A stretch of DNA of 43,498 nt from Campylobacteraceae bacterium (GCA_026993075.1 JALWUQ010000065.1:1-43498), one strand, 5' to 3'. Shown: positions 24,566 through 34,343, numbered from the stretch's first letter. Translations and numbers: made by a program. Notes: generated by a model from the letters alone, not told the origin.

Positions 24566-25863
24566 TTCTCATCCTTTTTAAGTATTAGAATTGTTGAATT
24601 TTTTTTATTAAAATATTTATTTGCTATTTTTTTAATATCGCTCAATGAGAGAGAATTTATATTTTTTTCATATTCTAAAAGAGGTTTTATATCTCCTTTG
24701 GCAAAATAACTTCCAAAAAGAGATGCTACTGATGAAGAGCTTTCAAGTGAGTATATAAAGTCTGCTCTTGTATTTATTTTAATCTTTTCAAGTTCTTTTT
24801 CTTTTACATCGCCTTTTTTAATCTTTTCTATCTCGTTTAATATATTTTTTTTTACAACTTTTGCATCAATACCAGGATTACAAACAGCTATTATTAAAAA
24901 AAGTCCGGGAGCTTTGTTTTCCATATTGTAAGCAAATATTTGGTTTACTTCTCTTTTTTTATCTACAAGCTCTTTTACGAGCCTACTGCTTTTACCTCTA
25001 CTTAAAAGTTCTCCTATCGCTGATAGTGCTATTTGATCTTTACTTCTAAAATCAGGTATATGATATGCTATGGCAATCATTTGCACTTGTGTATCTTTTC
25101 TTATAATAATATTTTTTTCTCCATCTTGGACAGGCTCTTTTTGGTGAGATCTTCTTATATATCCACTATTTTTTATTTTCCCAAAATATTTTTTTGCATA
25201 TTTAAATACAGTTTTGGGATCTATATCCCCAGATACTACTATTACAGCATTTTTAGGTTGATAATACATTTTATGAAAATGTCTGATATCTTTAATAGTC
25301 CAGTTTTTAATATCATCTATAAAACCAATGGGTGTCCAGTGATATGAATTATAAATATAAGCATTATTAAATAATCTAAAATACAAATATCCCATTGGAG
25401 AATTATCAGTTCTCCAATATCTCTCTTCTAATACAACTTTTCTTTCTGTTTGAAACTCTTTATTTTTCAAATTCAAATTTGCCATCAGTTCAGCAAAAAG
25501 CTTTAAGGCTTTTGCAGCATTTTTGGAACTGCTTGTTATATAATATTGAGTATAGTCAAACCCTGTTGAAGCATTATCAACACCGCCAAATCCTTTGACT
25601 ATCTTATCAAATTCACCGGCTTTTAAATGTTTTGTTGATTTAAAGTTCATGTGTTCAAGCATATGGGCTATACCGCTTTTGCCCATTATCTCATCTCCGC
25701 TTCCTACTTTATAAAAAATATCAGTTGTGATAACATTACTATTTTTATTTATAGGTATAACAACGATTTTTAAGCCATTGTTTAATATTTTTGTATAATA
25801 TTTGGGTAAAGTGTTTCCCATTAAAACTCCTGTAATTATTATTAAATATATAAAATATTTCAT
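24562..25863 (-). CDS. secreted/periplasmic M16 family zinc peptidase
   Basis: A 433-residue single-unit M16 peptidase (pitrilysin clan). The N-terminal hydrophobic stretch MKYFIYLIIITGVLMG is a signal peptide, so it acts in the periplasm. SGIAHMLEHMNFKST carries H-x-x-E-H with the zinc histidines, and RKVVLEERYWRTDN has the downstream glutamate. The C-terminal M16_C domain includes NAVIVVSGDIDPKTVFKYAK. AAAGGAGATATTTAA precedes the ATG. It heads the set with dapA and FabL-like. Substrate unknown. Confidence 0.92.
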   Translation of the reverse strand: MKYFIYLIIITGVLMGNTLPKYYTKILNNGLKIVVIPINKNSNVITTDIFYKVGSGDEIMGKSGIAHMLEHMNFKSTKHLKAGEFDKIVKGFGGVDNASTGFDYTQYYITSSSKNAAKALKLFAELMANLNLKNKEFQTERKVVLEERYWRTDNSPMGYLYFRLFNNAYIYNSYHWTPIGFIDDIKNWTIKDIRHFHKMYYQPKNAVIVVSGDIDPKTVFKYAKKYFGKIKNSGYIRRSHQKEPVQDGEKNIIIRKDTQVQMIAIAYHIPDFRSKDQIALSAIGELLSRGKSSRLVKELVDKKREVNQIFAYNMENKAPGLFLIIAVCNPGIDAKVVKKNILNEIEKIKKGDVKEKELEKIKINTRADFIYSLESSSSVASLFGSYFAKGDIKPLLEYEKNINSLSLSDIKKIANKYFNKKNSTILILKKDEK

Positions 25864-25898
25864 TTAAATATCTCCTTTTTCAAAGATTTAAAAACCTT

Positions 25899-25917
25899 AT
25901 AAATTCTATGAATTTAT
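25899..25917. promoter_or_regulatory. AT-rich hairpin between pyrD and M16 gene
   Basis: ATAAATTC and GAATTTAT form a perfect 8-bp stem around TAT, 36 bases upstream of the M16 start and 33 bases past the pyrD end. It may be an operator or weak terminator; no T-run follows on the minus strand. Confidence 0.3.
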
Positions 25918-25949
25918 ATTTTGTCTTTTAAGCAATTGTAAAACATTTA

Positions 25950-27005
25950 TTATCTTAAGTCAGCACCTATAGCCTCGCTTATATGCGTAAAACCATCTTT
26001 TTTTAAAAGCTCTATTATGCCAAGATTGATTTCTTGTAACACTTTTGGACCTTTGAAGATAAAAGAACTGTAGATTTGTACAAGTGATGCTCCCGCTTTT
26101 ATCCTTTTGTAGGCTTCTTCACTTGAGTCTATACCTCCTACACTAATCAATGTAATTTTACCAAATAATTCCTTTGCGATTTTTTTAAAAAAATTCCGAC
26201 TTTTTTCCTTTAGGACTTCTCCGCTTATTCCTCCAAAATCTTTTGCATTCGGTAAAAGAGAATATTGAGTTGTCGTATTTGTAGCTATGATGCCTTTGGC
26301 TCCACTCTTTAGAGCTGTTGTAGATATATCTAAAGCCATTTCGATAGGCATATCCGGTGCTATTTTTAAAAAAATTGGCTTATTTGTCTTGCTTGTTCCC
26401 ATTTTAAATACCGATTTTACAAAGTCATTATTTTGTAAATCTCTCAAGCCTTTCGTGTTGGGTGATGAGATATTGATGGTGATATAATCTGCTAAATTTT
26501 TAAACCTATCTATTAAAACAGCATAATCATCCAAAGCATTTTCAAGAGGAGTTACTTTGTTTTTACCTATATTTGCTCCAAGAGGAGTTGAAAAAGGATA
26601 TATTTTTTGTACTCTTTTTGATATTTTTTCCATACCGTCATTGTTAAATCCCATAGCATTTTGCAAAGAATTAAACTGTGGATATCTAAAAAGTCTTGGC
26701 TTTGGGTTGCCGTTTTGTGGCTTTGGGGTCAAGGTTCCGTATTCTATGTGAGCAAATCCCAAAGAAGACAGTGCTCGTATCATGGTAGCATTTTTATCAA
26801 ATCCGGCAGCCAATCCGACAGGATTTATATAATCTATTCCATGTATATTTTGATGTAAAATCTTATCTGTTACAAAATGTTTTTTGGCATAGTTTGAAAG
26901 TAAAAAAGGGCATACGAAAGAACTGTTTTTTAAAATAAATTCTGCTAAATTATGCGCACTTTCCGGATCTAATAAAAATAAAATTTTTTTTAAATATTCA
27001 TACAT
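25950..27005 (-). CDS. pyrD: dihydroorotate dehydrogenase (class 2, quinone)
   Basis: PyrD oxidises dihydroorotate to orotate in pyrimidine synthesis, passing electrons to quinone at the membrane. From ATG 27005 the length is 351 residues, as in relatives; the track start at 27047 adds 14 residues with no clear ribosome site. The amphipathic N-terminal helix (YEYLKKILFLLDPESAHNLA) is the class 2 membrane contact. INPVGLAAGFDKNA, ITINISSPNTKGLRDLQ with the catalytic Ser region, and GGISGEVLKEKS follow. ISVGGIDSSEEAYKRIKAGA binds FMN phosphate. Confidence 0.95.
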   Translation of the reverse strand: MYEYLKKILFLLDPESAHNLAEFILKNSSFVCPFLLSNYAKKHFVTDKILHQNIHGIDYINPVGLAAGFDKNATMIRALSSLGFAHIEYGTLTPKPQNGNPKPRLFRYPQFNSLQNAMGFNNDGMEKISKRVQKIYPFSTPLGANIGKNKVTPLENALDDYAVLIDRFKNLADYITINISSPNTKGLRDLQNNDFVKSVFKMGTSKTNKPIFLKIAPDMPIEMALDISTTALKSGAKGIIATNTTTQYSLLPNAKDFGGISGEVLKEKSRNFFKKIAKELFGKITLISVGGIDSSEEAYKRIKAGASLVQIYSSFIFKGPKVLQEINLGIIELLKKDGFTHISEAIGADLR

Positions 27006-27127
27006 AATCTGCCTTAATCTAATAATAATACTTGTAATAAAGCTCACATTATAACCAAGATATACTGAATATTATATAATTAAGATATTTTAATGCGAAA
27101 TTTGGGTTAATATACATTTTATATTTT

Positions 27128-27155
27128 TTTGTTAACAAATAGTGATATAATATCA
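27128..27155. promoter_or_regulatory. paired palindromes and -10 element ahead of the phasin-like gene
   Basis: TTTGTTAACAAA (perfect 12-bp palindrome) and TGATATAATATCA (13 bases, single central A) lie three bases apart. The second contains TATAAT. This suggests a promoter with an overlapping operator, about 26 bases before the ATG. Confidence 0.4.
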
Positions 27156-27180
27156 TATATTAAATCAAAAAGGAGATATT

Positions 27181-27453
27181 ATGTTGAGAGATATGTTTTA
27201 TACCGGTATTGGTGCAGCCACACTTTTTAAAGAAAGAGTTGATTTGGAAATAAAAAAACTTCAAGATAATGGTAAAATAAAAACTGAGGATGCAAAAAGT
27301 TTTTTAGAATCACTGGAAAAAAAAGGTAAAGAAGAGGATGAAAAAGTGAAAGATTTATTTAAAAAAGCTTTAAAAGATGTGATTGGTGAATTGGATTTGG
27401 CAACTAAAGAGGATATTGCCAAATTGAAAGAGGAGATTTTATCAAAAGTTTAA
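27181..27453 (+). CDS. phasin-superfamily-like small helical protein
   Basis: A 90-residue, fully helical, Lys/Glu-rich protein. The start LRDMFYTGIGAATLFKERVD followed by long heptad-like helices resembles PhaF/PhaI-type granule-associated proteins and the small phasin-superfamily proteins seen beside AarF kinases. No polyhydroxyalkanoate synthase is in the window, so a granule role is unproven. AAAAAGGAG lies ahead of the ATG. The downstream ubiB frame appears to start inside its 3' end, implying coupling. Confidence 0.75.
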   Translation: MLRDMFYTGIGAATLFKERVDLEIKKLQDNGKIKTEDAKSFLESLEKKGKEEDEKVKDLFKKALKDVIGELDLATKEDIAKLKEEILSKV

Positions 27454-28991
27454 AATACTATAATCCAAAAAGAATTTATGCAGTCTTTTCTTTTCTTATT
27501 ACACTTTACTTGATTATTAGAAAGAAAGACAGCTTTTTATATTTTTTTAAACCGCTTGCTCCAAAAAAATTAACAAAATCTATCATAATGCTTGGAGCTA
27601 GTTTTATAAAACTAGCACAAGTTTTAGCAACTAGATCTGATTTTTTCTCGCATGAGTATATTGAAGAGTTAAAGAAGCTGCATGATAAGTTGCCAAGTAT
27701 GAATAAGTATGAATTTGAGACAGTCTATAAAGCTTCATTCGGAGATAAAAATATTTTTAAAAGTTTTGAAAAAGACCCGATAGCATCAGCTTCAATAGGG
27801 CAGGTTCACAGGGCATGTCTTAATGATGGTAAGCAAGTAGCGGTAAAGCTCAGAAGATATAATATTAAAAAACAAGTTAGGGCAGATTTAAAAATTATAA
27901 ATTTTTTCAATAAATTATTTAAACCTTTGTTTACAACTTATACCAAAAATTCTATTGATGCTGTGATTGATGAATTTTCAAAAATGATATTAGAAGAAGT
28001 TTCTTTTAATATTGAGTTACAAAATTTAAAAACATTTTCCAAAATTTATCAAAACAGCGGCATTAAGTTTCCTATTGCTTATGAAGAATTTTGCAATGAT
28101 AGTGCAATTGTTATGAGTTTTGAAAAAGGTTTTAGATTTGATGATAAAGAAAATTTATTAAAATACAATATTGATTTTAAGCCATTAATTGTCAAGCTTA
28201 TAAACTTTTATACCGACCAAATGCTTATAGAGGGATATTTTCATGCCGACCCACATCCTGGCAATTTACTGGTTTCAGAAAAAGGAGAATTGATACTACT
28301 TGATTTTGGAATGGTAAAAAGGATTCCAAACAGTACAAGAGTTGCCATAATAGAGCTTATAAAAGCCGCAAATGAGCAAGATTATGAACTATATATAAGT
28401 GCAAATAAAAGACTCGGAACAATAGCTTATGAGGCACCTACTGCCCAGTTAGCCGAATTTACTTCTAAAATGTTTAATATTTTTTCAAATGATAATCTAA
28501 GTAGCGAGTCAATGCAGCAATTAGCTTTTGATGTATTAAGCACTACTAAAAATCTTCCGTTTAAACTTCCAAGTGATGCCATTTATATCTTAAGAGTAAG
28601 TGCTATCATAGAAGGTTTGGGGACAACATATATAGAAAATTTTAATGGTATAAAAGATATATTGCCAATACTTAAAAATAATATACCAAAAGCTTTAGGG
28701 AAGAAAGAAAGTTTTATTGAGTTTTTCATAGATTCTATAAAAGAAGCTCCTTTTTTTATTCAAAATACACAAAAATCTATGCAAAATATCGCTCAAGGTG
28801 AAGTTGGTATAGTCGCATCAAAAGACCAACTTTATTGGATATCAAAAGAGTTAAAAAAGTATGTAAGATCTCAATTTCGCAGTTTAATACTTATAGTGAG
28901 CGGATTTTTTATATTGTTTTATGATAAGAATTTAAAACTTATTGCCTTAGTGCTTTTTTTATTAGGAGTTGCTAAAATTTGGTACAAGTAG
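27441..28991 (+). CDS. ubiB: UbiB/AarF (ABC1) family atypical kinase
   Basis: An atypical protein-kinase-like ATPase linked to quinone synthesis. The signature KxGQ appears here as SFIKLAQVLATRSD, with Ala in place of Gly. Next are ASASIGQVHRA, VAVKLRR, FHADPHPGNLL and ILLDFGMVKR. Two hydrophobic helices close the C-terminus. The track begins at TTG 27510, but the open frame upstream (from 27408) encodes LKYYNPKRIYAVFSFLITLY, a likely native N-terminus. No ATG/GTG/TTG exists there. GAGGAG is 5 bases from ATC 27441, my tentative start, inside the phasin gene. Confidence 0.85.
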   Translation: MKSLKYYNPKRIYAVFSFLITLYLIIRKKDSFLYFFKPLAPKKLTKSIIMLGASFIKLAQVLATRSDFFSHEYIEELKKLHDKLPSMNKYEFETVYKASFGDKNIFKSFEKDPIASASIGQVHRACLNDGKQVAVKLRRYNIKKQVRADLKIINFFNKLFKPLFTTYTKNSIDAVIDEFSKMILEEVSFNIELQNLKTFSKIYQNSGIKFPIAYEEFCNDSAIVMSFEKGFRFDDKENLLKYNIDFKPLIVKLINFYTDQMLIEGYFHADPHPGNLLVSEKGELILLDFGMVKRIPNSTRVAIIELIKAANEQDYELYISANKRLGTIAYEAPTAQLAEFTSKMFNIFSNDNLSSESMQQLAFDVLSTTKNLPFKLPSDAIYILRVSAIIEGLGTTYIENFNGIKDILPILKNNIPKALGKKESFIEFFIDSIKEAPFFIQNTQKSMQNIAQGEVGIVASKDQLYWISKELKKYVRSQFRSLILIVSGFFILFYDKNLKLIALVLFLLGVAKIWYK

Positions 28992-28995
28992 AGGG

Positions 28996-30381
28996 TTACT
29001 TTTCCCATACTGTTCCATCTGGAGTATCCATAATCTTTATATCCATATCAAGAAGTTTTTTCCGTATTAAGTCAGCTTTATTGTAATTTTTTTCTTTTTT
29101 TGCCTCATTTCTTTGTTTTAGCAACTCTTCTATTTTATTTTTTTCTTCTTCTAAAATTCCTAGTTGAAAATATTTGAAACTATCTTTTAGTCCGACGCCA
29201 AGAAGTTTTGCTATAAAATTGATATTGGCTGCTATCTCTTTTTGTACTGATTTGTCTTTTGGATTATCATCAAGTTTTTCATTGGAAATATTTATCATCT
29301 CATCTATAATGCTTAGTGCTTTTGATATATTCAAATCATCGCTCAAGGCATTGAGTATAGCTTGTTTGAATTTTTTATTCGTGTTTGAAGCTGGTTTGTT
29401 ATAAATTCTTTTTTTGAGTCTGTATAGTTTATCAAGTCTTTTTTTAGATACCAACAAGTCTTCTTCATTAAAGTTAAAATTAGATCTGTAATGGGTGCAA
29501 AGAAGGTAATATCTTAGTATTTCTCCATCATAAACTTTTAAAGCATCTTTTATAAAAAAACTGTTGCCTAAAGATTTGCTCATTTTTTCACCGTTTATGT
29601 TAACAAAACTATTATGCATCCAATACTTTGCAAGGCTTTGGTGCGATGCACATCTTGTCTGAGCGGCTTCGTTTTCATGGTGAGGAAACAAAAGATCCAC
29701 TCCACCTCCGTGTATATCTATCTGAAACGCTCCGTCATTTGCCAAATGTTTTTTTATCATGCATGAGCATTCTATATGCCAGCCGGGTCTTCCTTCCCCA
29801 AAAGAGGCAGGGTAACTTGGTTCATTTTCTTTTTGAAATTTCCAAAGGGCAAAATCCTTTTGATCTTTTTTACCAAGGTGACACTCGACTCTGTTTTGAG
29901 TTTCATCTTCAACTCTGTGGCTCAAACTAAGATATTGACTGTCTTTTGCAGTATCAAAATAAATCCCGTCATTTAGCCTATAGGCACACCCATTTTTTAA
30001 GAGTATATCAGTCATAGCAATGATTTCATCAATACTCTCAGTAGCTTTTGGTTCTATATCAGCATCTAAAACATTTAGTGCTTGCATCTCTTTTTTATAT
30101 CTTTTTATATAATAAGAAGTTATTTCTTTTAAAGTTTTTCCACTTTTTTTCATTTTATTGATAATCTTATCATCAATATCAGTAAAATTTTTTACAAAAG
30201 TTACTTCATATCCAAGTTCTATCAGAGTTCTTCTTAAAAGATCAAATACTATAGAACTTCTGGCATGTCCTAAATGAGCATCATCATATACGGTAGGTCC
30301 ACATACATATATGGAGACTTTATCTTTTGCTATCGGTTCAAAAAGTAATTTTTGCTTTTTCGAGCTATCAAATATATACAT
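28996..30381 (-). CDS. cysS: cysteinyl-tRNA synthetase
   Basis: Charges tRNA(Cys). About 461 residues. YVCGPTVYDDAHLGHARSS contains the zinc Cys and the HIGH-like motif. WHIECSC and GGGVDLLFPHHENEAAQ hold the other zinc ligands. NGEKMSKSLGN is the KMSKS loop. The C-terminal anticodon-binding region includes RKKLLDMDIKIMDTPDGTVW. I prefer ATG 30381 over the upstream TTG. It overlaps the end of murJ by 14 bp and converges on ubiB with a 4-base gap. Confidence 0.96.
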   Translation of the reverse strand: MYIFDSSKKQKLLFEPIAKDKVSIYVCGPTVYDDAHLGHARSSIVFDLLRRTLIELGYEVTFVKNFTDIDDKIINKMKKSGKTLKEITSYYIKRYKKEMQALNVLDADIEPKATESIDEIIAMTDILLKNGCAYRLNDGIYFDTAKDSQYLSLSHRVEDETQNRVECHLGKKDQKDFALWKFQKENEPSYPASFGEGRPGWHIECSCMIKKHLANDGAFQIDIHGGGVDLLFPHHENEAAQTRCASHQSLAKYWMHNSFVNINGEKMSKSLGNSFFIKDALKVYDGEILRYYLLCTHYRSNFNFNEEDLLVSKKRLDKLYRLKKRIYNKPASNTNKKFKQAILNALSDDLNISKALSIIDEMINISNEKLDDNPKDKSVQKEIAANINFIAKLLGVGLKDSFKYFQLGILEEEKNKIEELLKQRNEAKKEKNYNKADLIRKKLLDMDIKIMDTPDGTVWEK

Positions 30382-31777
30382 CAACAAATCCCTTAAAAAT
30401 ATATAAAATTATACCCTCTAAAATCAAAAGAATTATCAAGTATATCAATTTTTTATCCCAAATTATACCTAAAAACTCTTTGAGTCCAAACTCTTTTATG
30501 GTCAGATAAAATAAAATAAAACCTGAGAGTGAGCTTGCTAGAGCCAAGCCGGCCGCTTTTAAAGGGATTATTAAAGCAAGAGACAATATTATATTTACTC
30601 CAAGAGAAATGGATGAAATTTTTGCAGCAATCTTTTGTTTATGCAAAGAGTACAGCCATAGTGAAAATATTTTGGTAAGACCAAAAGGTACTAATCCTAT
30701 CATATACATACTAAGAACCAATGAAGTTTTTGCAGTATCTATATCGCTAAAGGCACCTCTTTGAAAAATCAGCCAAATAATTTCTTTTGAGAGAATAATA
30801 CCTCCAATCATGGAAAAACTTAAAAGATACGCTAACAGCCAAAAGCTTTTTTTAATAAGAGCATAAGCTTTGATTTTGTTTTGGTGTTTTAAAAATTTTG
30901 CGATTTTTGGAAAAATGGCAACTGAAACCGCTATGGCAAAGAGAGCTAAGGGTAGCTGAAAAATTCTATTTGCATAGTAGAGAAAACTTATACTTCCACT
31001 AACTAAAAAAGTTGCAAGATATGTATCTATAAAAGCCGATAGTTGGGCAGTAGAATTGCCTAGAATAGCTGGAAAAAATAATTTGTAAAATCTATTTAAC
31101 TCATTTTTCAAATTGTATTTTCTAATCTTTAAAGAAGTTGCTCCAACAGTAAAAATCTTAAAAAGACCCAATTTTTTAATAGCAATAAAATGTACAATCA
31201 GCTGAAAAACTCCCCCGGCTACAACAGCGTAACTCATATAATATACTATAACCTCTGCACCCATTCCCTTTGAAATCAAAAGAGCTGTTATGATGGAGAT
31301 ATTTAAAAGAGCAGTTGAAAAAGCAGTAGTTGCAAAATGGTTTTTGTATTGCAAAAGAGTTGCTAAAAAGGTTACGGAAAAAATCAATATAAGATAATAA
31401 AAATTTATAGCCACGAGAGGGGCGGCTTTTGCTACAATCTCTTTGGAAAAACCCATAGCTATAAGTTTTGTGAAAAAAGTATCAAACAGTGTTACCAATA
31501 ATGAAAAAAAAGCTAAAACAATAATAAATCTTATAAAAACAGCTACCGCAAAAGCTGATTTATTTTTTGATTTTGCAAAAGATGGTAGAAAACTTTGCGT
31601 AAAGGCACCTTCGGCAAAAATTCTTCTAAAAAGATTTGGTAGTTTGAAAGCTATAAAGAACATATCACTGTAAATATTTGCACCAAGCACTGACGCAGTT
31701 AACAAATCTCTAATCAAGCCAAATATTCTTGATATCAAGATGCCAAAGCTATTTGTAAAAATTGATTTTAAAAACAT
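30368..31777 (-). CDS. murJ: lipid II flippase MurJ
   Basis: MurJ moves lipid II across the inner membrane for peptidoglycan synthesis. The 469 residues have about 14 membrane spans. NSFGILISRIFGLIRDLLTA, then FFIAFKLPNLFRRIFAEGAF is the family N-terminus with conserved Arg residues lining the cavity. LSAFIDTYLATFL and YYANRIFQLPLALFAIAVS follow. The coding end overlaps cysS, so the two form one leftward unit. It diverges from the DUF342 gene with a 77-bp gap. Confidence 0.95.
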   Translation of the reverse strand: MFLKSIFTNSFGILISRIFGLIRDLLTASVLGANIYSDMFFIAFKLPNLFRRIFAEGAFTQSFLPSFAKSKNKSAFAVAVFIRFIIVLAFFSLLVTLFDTFFTKLIAMGFSKEIVAKAAPLVAINFYYLILIFSVTFLATLLQYKNHFATTAFSTALLNISIITALLISKGMGAEVIVYYMSYAVVAGGVFQLIVHFIAIKKLGLFKIFTVGATSLKIRKYNLKNELNRFYKLFFPAILGNSTAQLSAFIDTYLATFLVSGSISFLYYANRIFQLPLALFAIAVSVAIFPKIAKFLKHQNKIKAYALIKKSFWLLAYLLSFSMIGGIILSKEIIWLIFQRGAFSDIDTAKTSLVLSMYMIGLVPFGLTKIFSLWLYSLHKQKIAAKISSISLGVNIILSLALIIPLKAAGLALASSLSGFILFYLTIKEFGLKEFLGIIWDKKLIYLIILLILEGIILYIFKGFVDVYI

Positions 31778-31854
31778 GTATTTTAGCTATCCTCTGCATC
31801 TTTTTACTCAAATAATACCAAAGATTTACTTAATTTTAATCTATTTTGTATATA

Positions 31855-33795
31855 ATGAAACTTAAAAAAGGTATGAAGTTGGCTTTGTTTGGAAAATCTA
31901 AAGAAGAAAAAAGCAGTAGCACACAAAATAAAGAGAAAGATTTTCAAAATATTATTGTTGATACTGAAGATATAAACAAAGAATTAAAAAGTTTATCTTC
32001 TATAAAAAACATCCCTCTAAAGCAACTTGATTTTACAATAATCTCATTTAAAAGTGTTTACAAAGCCCATGAAGATGATGAGTGGATGGAGATAAATAAA
32101 AATAATATTGACCAATTTAAAGATGATGATTTTTTGTTAAATGAGGATTTGCAAATAAAACAGCAATATAAAGTAGAAATCTTTAAAAAAGATGCTAATG
32201 AGTCACCAATTTTAGATATTGTTCTTGGTGGAAATAAATATTTAACTAAAATAGTTGCTACAGTAAAGAAAAATTTAGATGTAAAATACAGCAGTAAACT
32301 AAAAGATTGCATAGTAGGACAAATTTATAAAAGACTTATAAAACAATCTATACTTATATCTATTTTTCAAAATGATATGGAGCAGGAGATAAGTAAAATA
32401 ATATCTAAAATAAGAATAAATAACTTTTTAGAAGAAGATCATGTTTTTACAGTTTGCAACTGTATTGATCCAGTTTGGCCTATCAATGATAATCTTATCT
32501 TTCATTATAAAAAGAATTTGAATAAAAAAGATAAACAAGGCAGGGTTGACTACTCAAAAAGAGGGTATATCCAAGCAGTTAAAAAAGGCGATATTGTTAT
32601 AGAATACATAAAAGCCAAAGTTGGCAAAAACGGTAGAAACTGCAAAAGTGAATATATAAAAGTTAATGAACCTGAAGAGAAATACAGCATTAATTTTGGA
32701 GTAAGTGAAAATATACAGAGAAAAGAGGATGAAAACAGGATAATATTTGTTGCAAAAAAAGATGGATATGTAAACTTAAATGGCGATAAATATGATATTG
32801 ATGATAATATGGAACTTAACGAAATTTCATTTAAAACAACAGGTTCGATTGAGGCCGGTGTAAATACCAATGTTGCTATTAATATCAAGGAAAATGATGT
32901 CTTAAAAGATGCTATAGGTGCTGGCATGAGTGTCGAAACAACTGAACTTAAAGTTGAAGGCAATATTGGAAGTGGTGCTGTTGTCAAAGCTAAAAAAGCA
33001 GATATTGCAGGACAGACACACAAAACAGCCTGTATTTATGCTGATAATATTGATATAAATGTCCACAGAGGGTATGCACAAGGTGATATCGTAAATATAA
33101 ACAGATTAGAAGGTGGAAAGATAAATGCTAAAACAGTAAAAATAAATCAAGCAATAGGCGGAGAAGTGATAGCAGAAAAAATCTTCATAAAACAGCTTGT
33201 CTCAAATGTCAATCTTACTGCTTCAAAGATTATAGAAATATCTGAATTAAAAGGTAATAATAATAAACTGACTATAGATCCATCCATGGTCACTGGTTTT
33301 CAGGAAAAAATTGATAATTTAAATCTTGAATTGAAAAAAATAGAGGGTTTGATAAAAGATATCAAAAAAACAGTCAAACAAAAAAAGATTCTGATAGAGA
33401 GAAACAGAGAATCTGCCGAAATGGTAAAATTAAAAATAATAGAATTAAAAAAAGCCAGGCAAAAACCCGCTATAACACTGGTAAAAAAAATAAAAGATTT
33501 TCATCAGTTAGTAAGTCTTTATAATGCATTATTGGAAAAATATAAAAAAGAAAATATCGAAAGAGATAATATAAAAAAAGAGATTGATGATATACAGTCA
33601 ACTATATTGCAAGCTAAGATTATAAATCACTCTGTATGGACAGAATATAATGAGATTAGGTTTGTGCTTCTTTCGCCAAAGATAGAGATATCTCATACTA
33701 CAAAAGAAGGTGAAATATCAAAGGAGATTACATTGATGAAAATGGGAGAAAATGAGTATAGCATAAGTAGAAAAAGCGAGTTTGACAGCAAATGA
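31855..33795 (+). CDS. DUF342 / FapA-like (flagellar assembly protein A) protein
   Basis: About 646 residues. The N-terminal third is charged; the middle (~residues 230-460) is the DUF342 region, with repeated short glycine-rich strands (EAGVNTNVAINIKENDVL, VEGNIGSGAVVKAKKADIAG) like a beta-helix. Residues ~490-600 form a long coiled coil. There is no signal peptide, so it is cytosolic. The FapA name comes from the family; a flagellar or polar role is possible in this flagellated organism but is not shown here. The start is uncertain (ATG 31855 or 31873). The stop overlaps ruvA by 4 bp. Confidence 0.78.
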   Translation: MKLKKGMKLALFGKSKEEKSSSTQNKEKDFQNIIVDTEDINKELKSLSSIKNIPLKQLDFTIISFKSVYKAHEDDEWMEINKNNIDQFKDDDFLLNEDLQIKQQYKVEIFKKDANESPILDIVLGGNKYLTKIVATVKKNLDVKYSSKLKDCIVGQIYKRLIKQSILISIFQNDMEQEISKIISKIRINNFLEEDHVFTVCNCIDPVWPINDNLIFHYKKNLNKKDKQGRVDYSKRGYIQAVKKGDIVIEYIKAKVGKNGRNCKSEYIKVNEPEEKYSINFGVSENIQRKEDENRIIFVAKKDGYVNLNGDKYDIDDNMELNEISFKTTGSIEAGVNTNVAINIKENDVLKDAIGAGMSVETTELKVEGNIGSGAVVKAKKADIAGQTHKTACIYADNIDINVHRGYAQGDIVNINRLEGGKINAKTVKINQAIGGEVIAEKIFIKQLVSNVNLTASKIIEISELKGNNNKLTIDPSMVTGFQEKIDNLNLELKKIEGLIKDIKKTVKQKKILIERNRESAEMVKLKIIELKKARQKPAITLVKKIKDFHQLVSLYNALLEKYKKENIERDNIKKEIDDIQSTILQAKIINHSVWTEYNEIRFVLLSPKIEISHTTKEGEISKEITLMKMGENEYSISRKSEFDSK

Positions 33796-34343
33796 TTATA
33801 GAAATAGAGGGAGAAATAGTAAAAAAAGAGCCAACTTTAATACACTTGAAAACTTATGGCATAACAAGGGTTATACATATTTCTTTAAATTGTAGCTCTA
33901 AAATCAACAGTAGCAATATATCATTGCAAATTACTCAAATTATAAAAGAAGACAGTAATAACTTATATGGATTTCTTGATTTGCAGGAAAAACTTATGTT
34001 TGACAGAGTTATAAAAATAAGCGGAGTCGGTCCAAGTACAGCTATGGCTATTTGTTCAACCTTTACTCCTTCAGTTTTTGCAAAGGCAATAGCGGGAAAT
34101 GACATAGGCAGTATAAAAATGGTTCCGGGCATTGGTCCAAAAAGTGCAAAAAGGATATTGGTAGAGTTAAGTGATTTTTCAGTTGATACAATTATCACAA
34201 ATGAGAATAAAAATTTTAATGAAGCCCTTCAAGCCCTTGAAAGTCTGGGCTTTAAAAAAGAGAAATTAAACAAAATATTGCTTGAATGCAAGTCAAAAGA
34301 TACTTCATCTCTTGTAAAAGAAGCACTTAAAAAACTAAGTTAA
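33792..34343 (+). CDS. ruvA: Holliday junction branch migration protein RuvA
   Basis: RuvA binds Holliday junctions as a tetramer and loads RuvB. The 183 residues have an N-terminal OB-fold, then two helix-hairpin-helix motifs (VIKISGVGPSTAMAIC and IKMVPGIGPKSAKRILVEL), then a small C-terminal RuvB-contacting domain (NEALQALESLGFKKEKL). It overlaps the DUF342 gene (ATGA). RuvB is not in the window. Confidence 0.95.
   Translation: MIIEIEGEIVKKEPTLIHLKTYGITRVIHISLNCSSKINSSNISLQITQIIKEDSNNLYGFLDLQEKLMFDRVIKISGVGPSTAMAICSTFTPSVFAKAIAGNDIGSIKMVPGIGPKSAKRILVELSDFSVDTIITNENKNFNEALQALESLGFKKEKLNKILLECKSKDTSSLVKEALKKLS

Noticed and set aside
32550-33023. 157-aa minus-strand ORF opposite the DUF342 gene
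   Set aside because: Its composition is that of a mirror of the repeated glycine-rich strands; no ribosome site.
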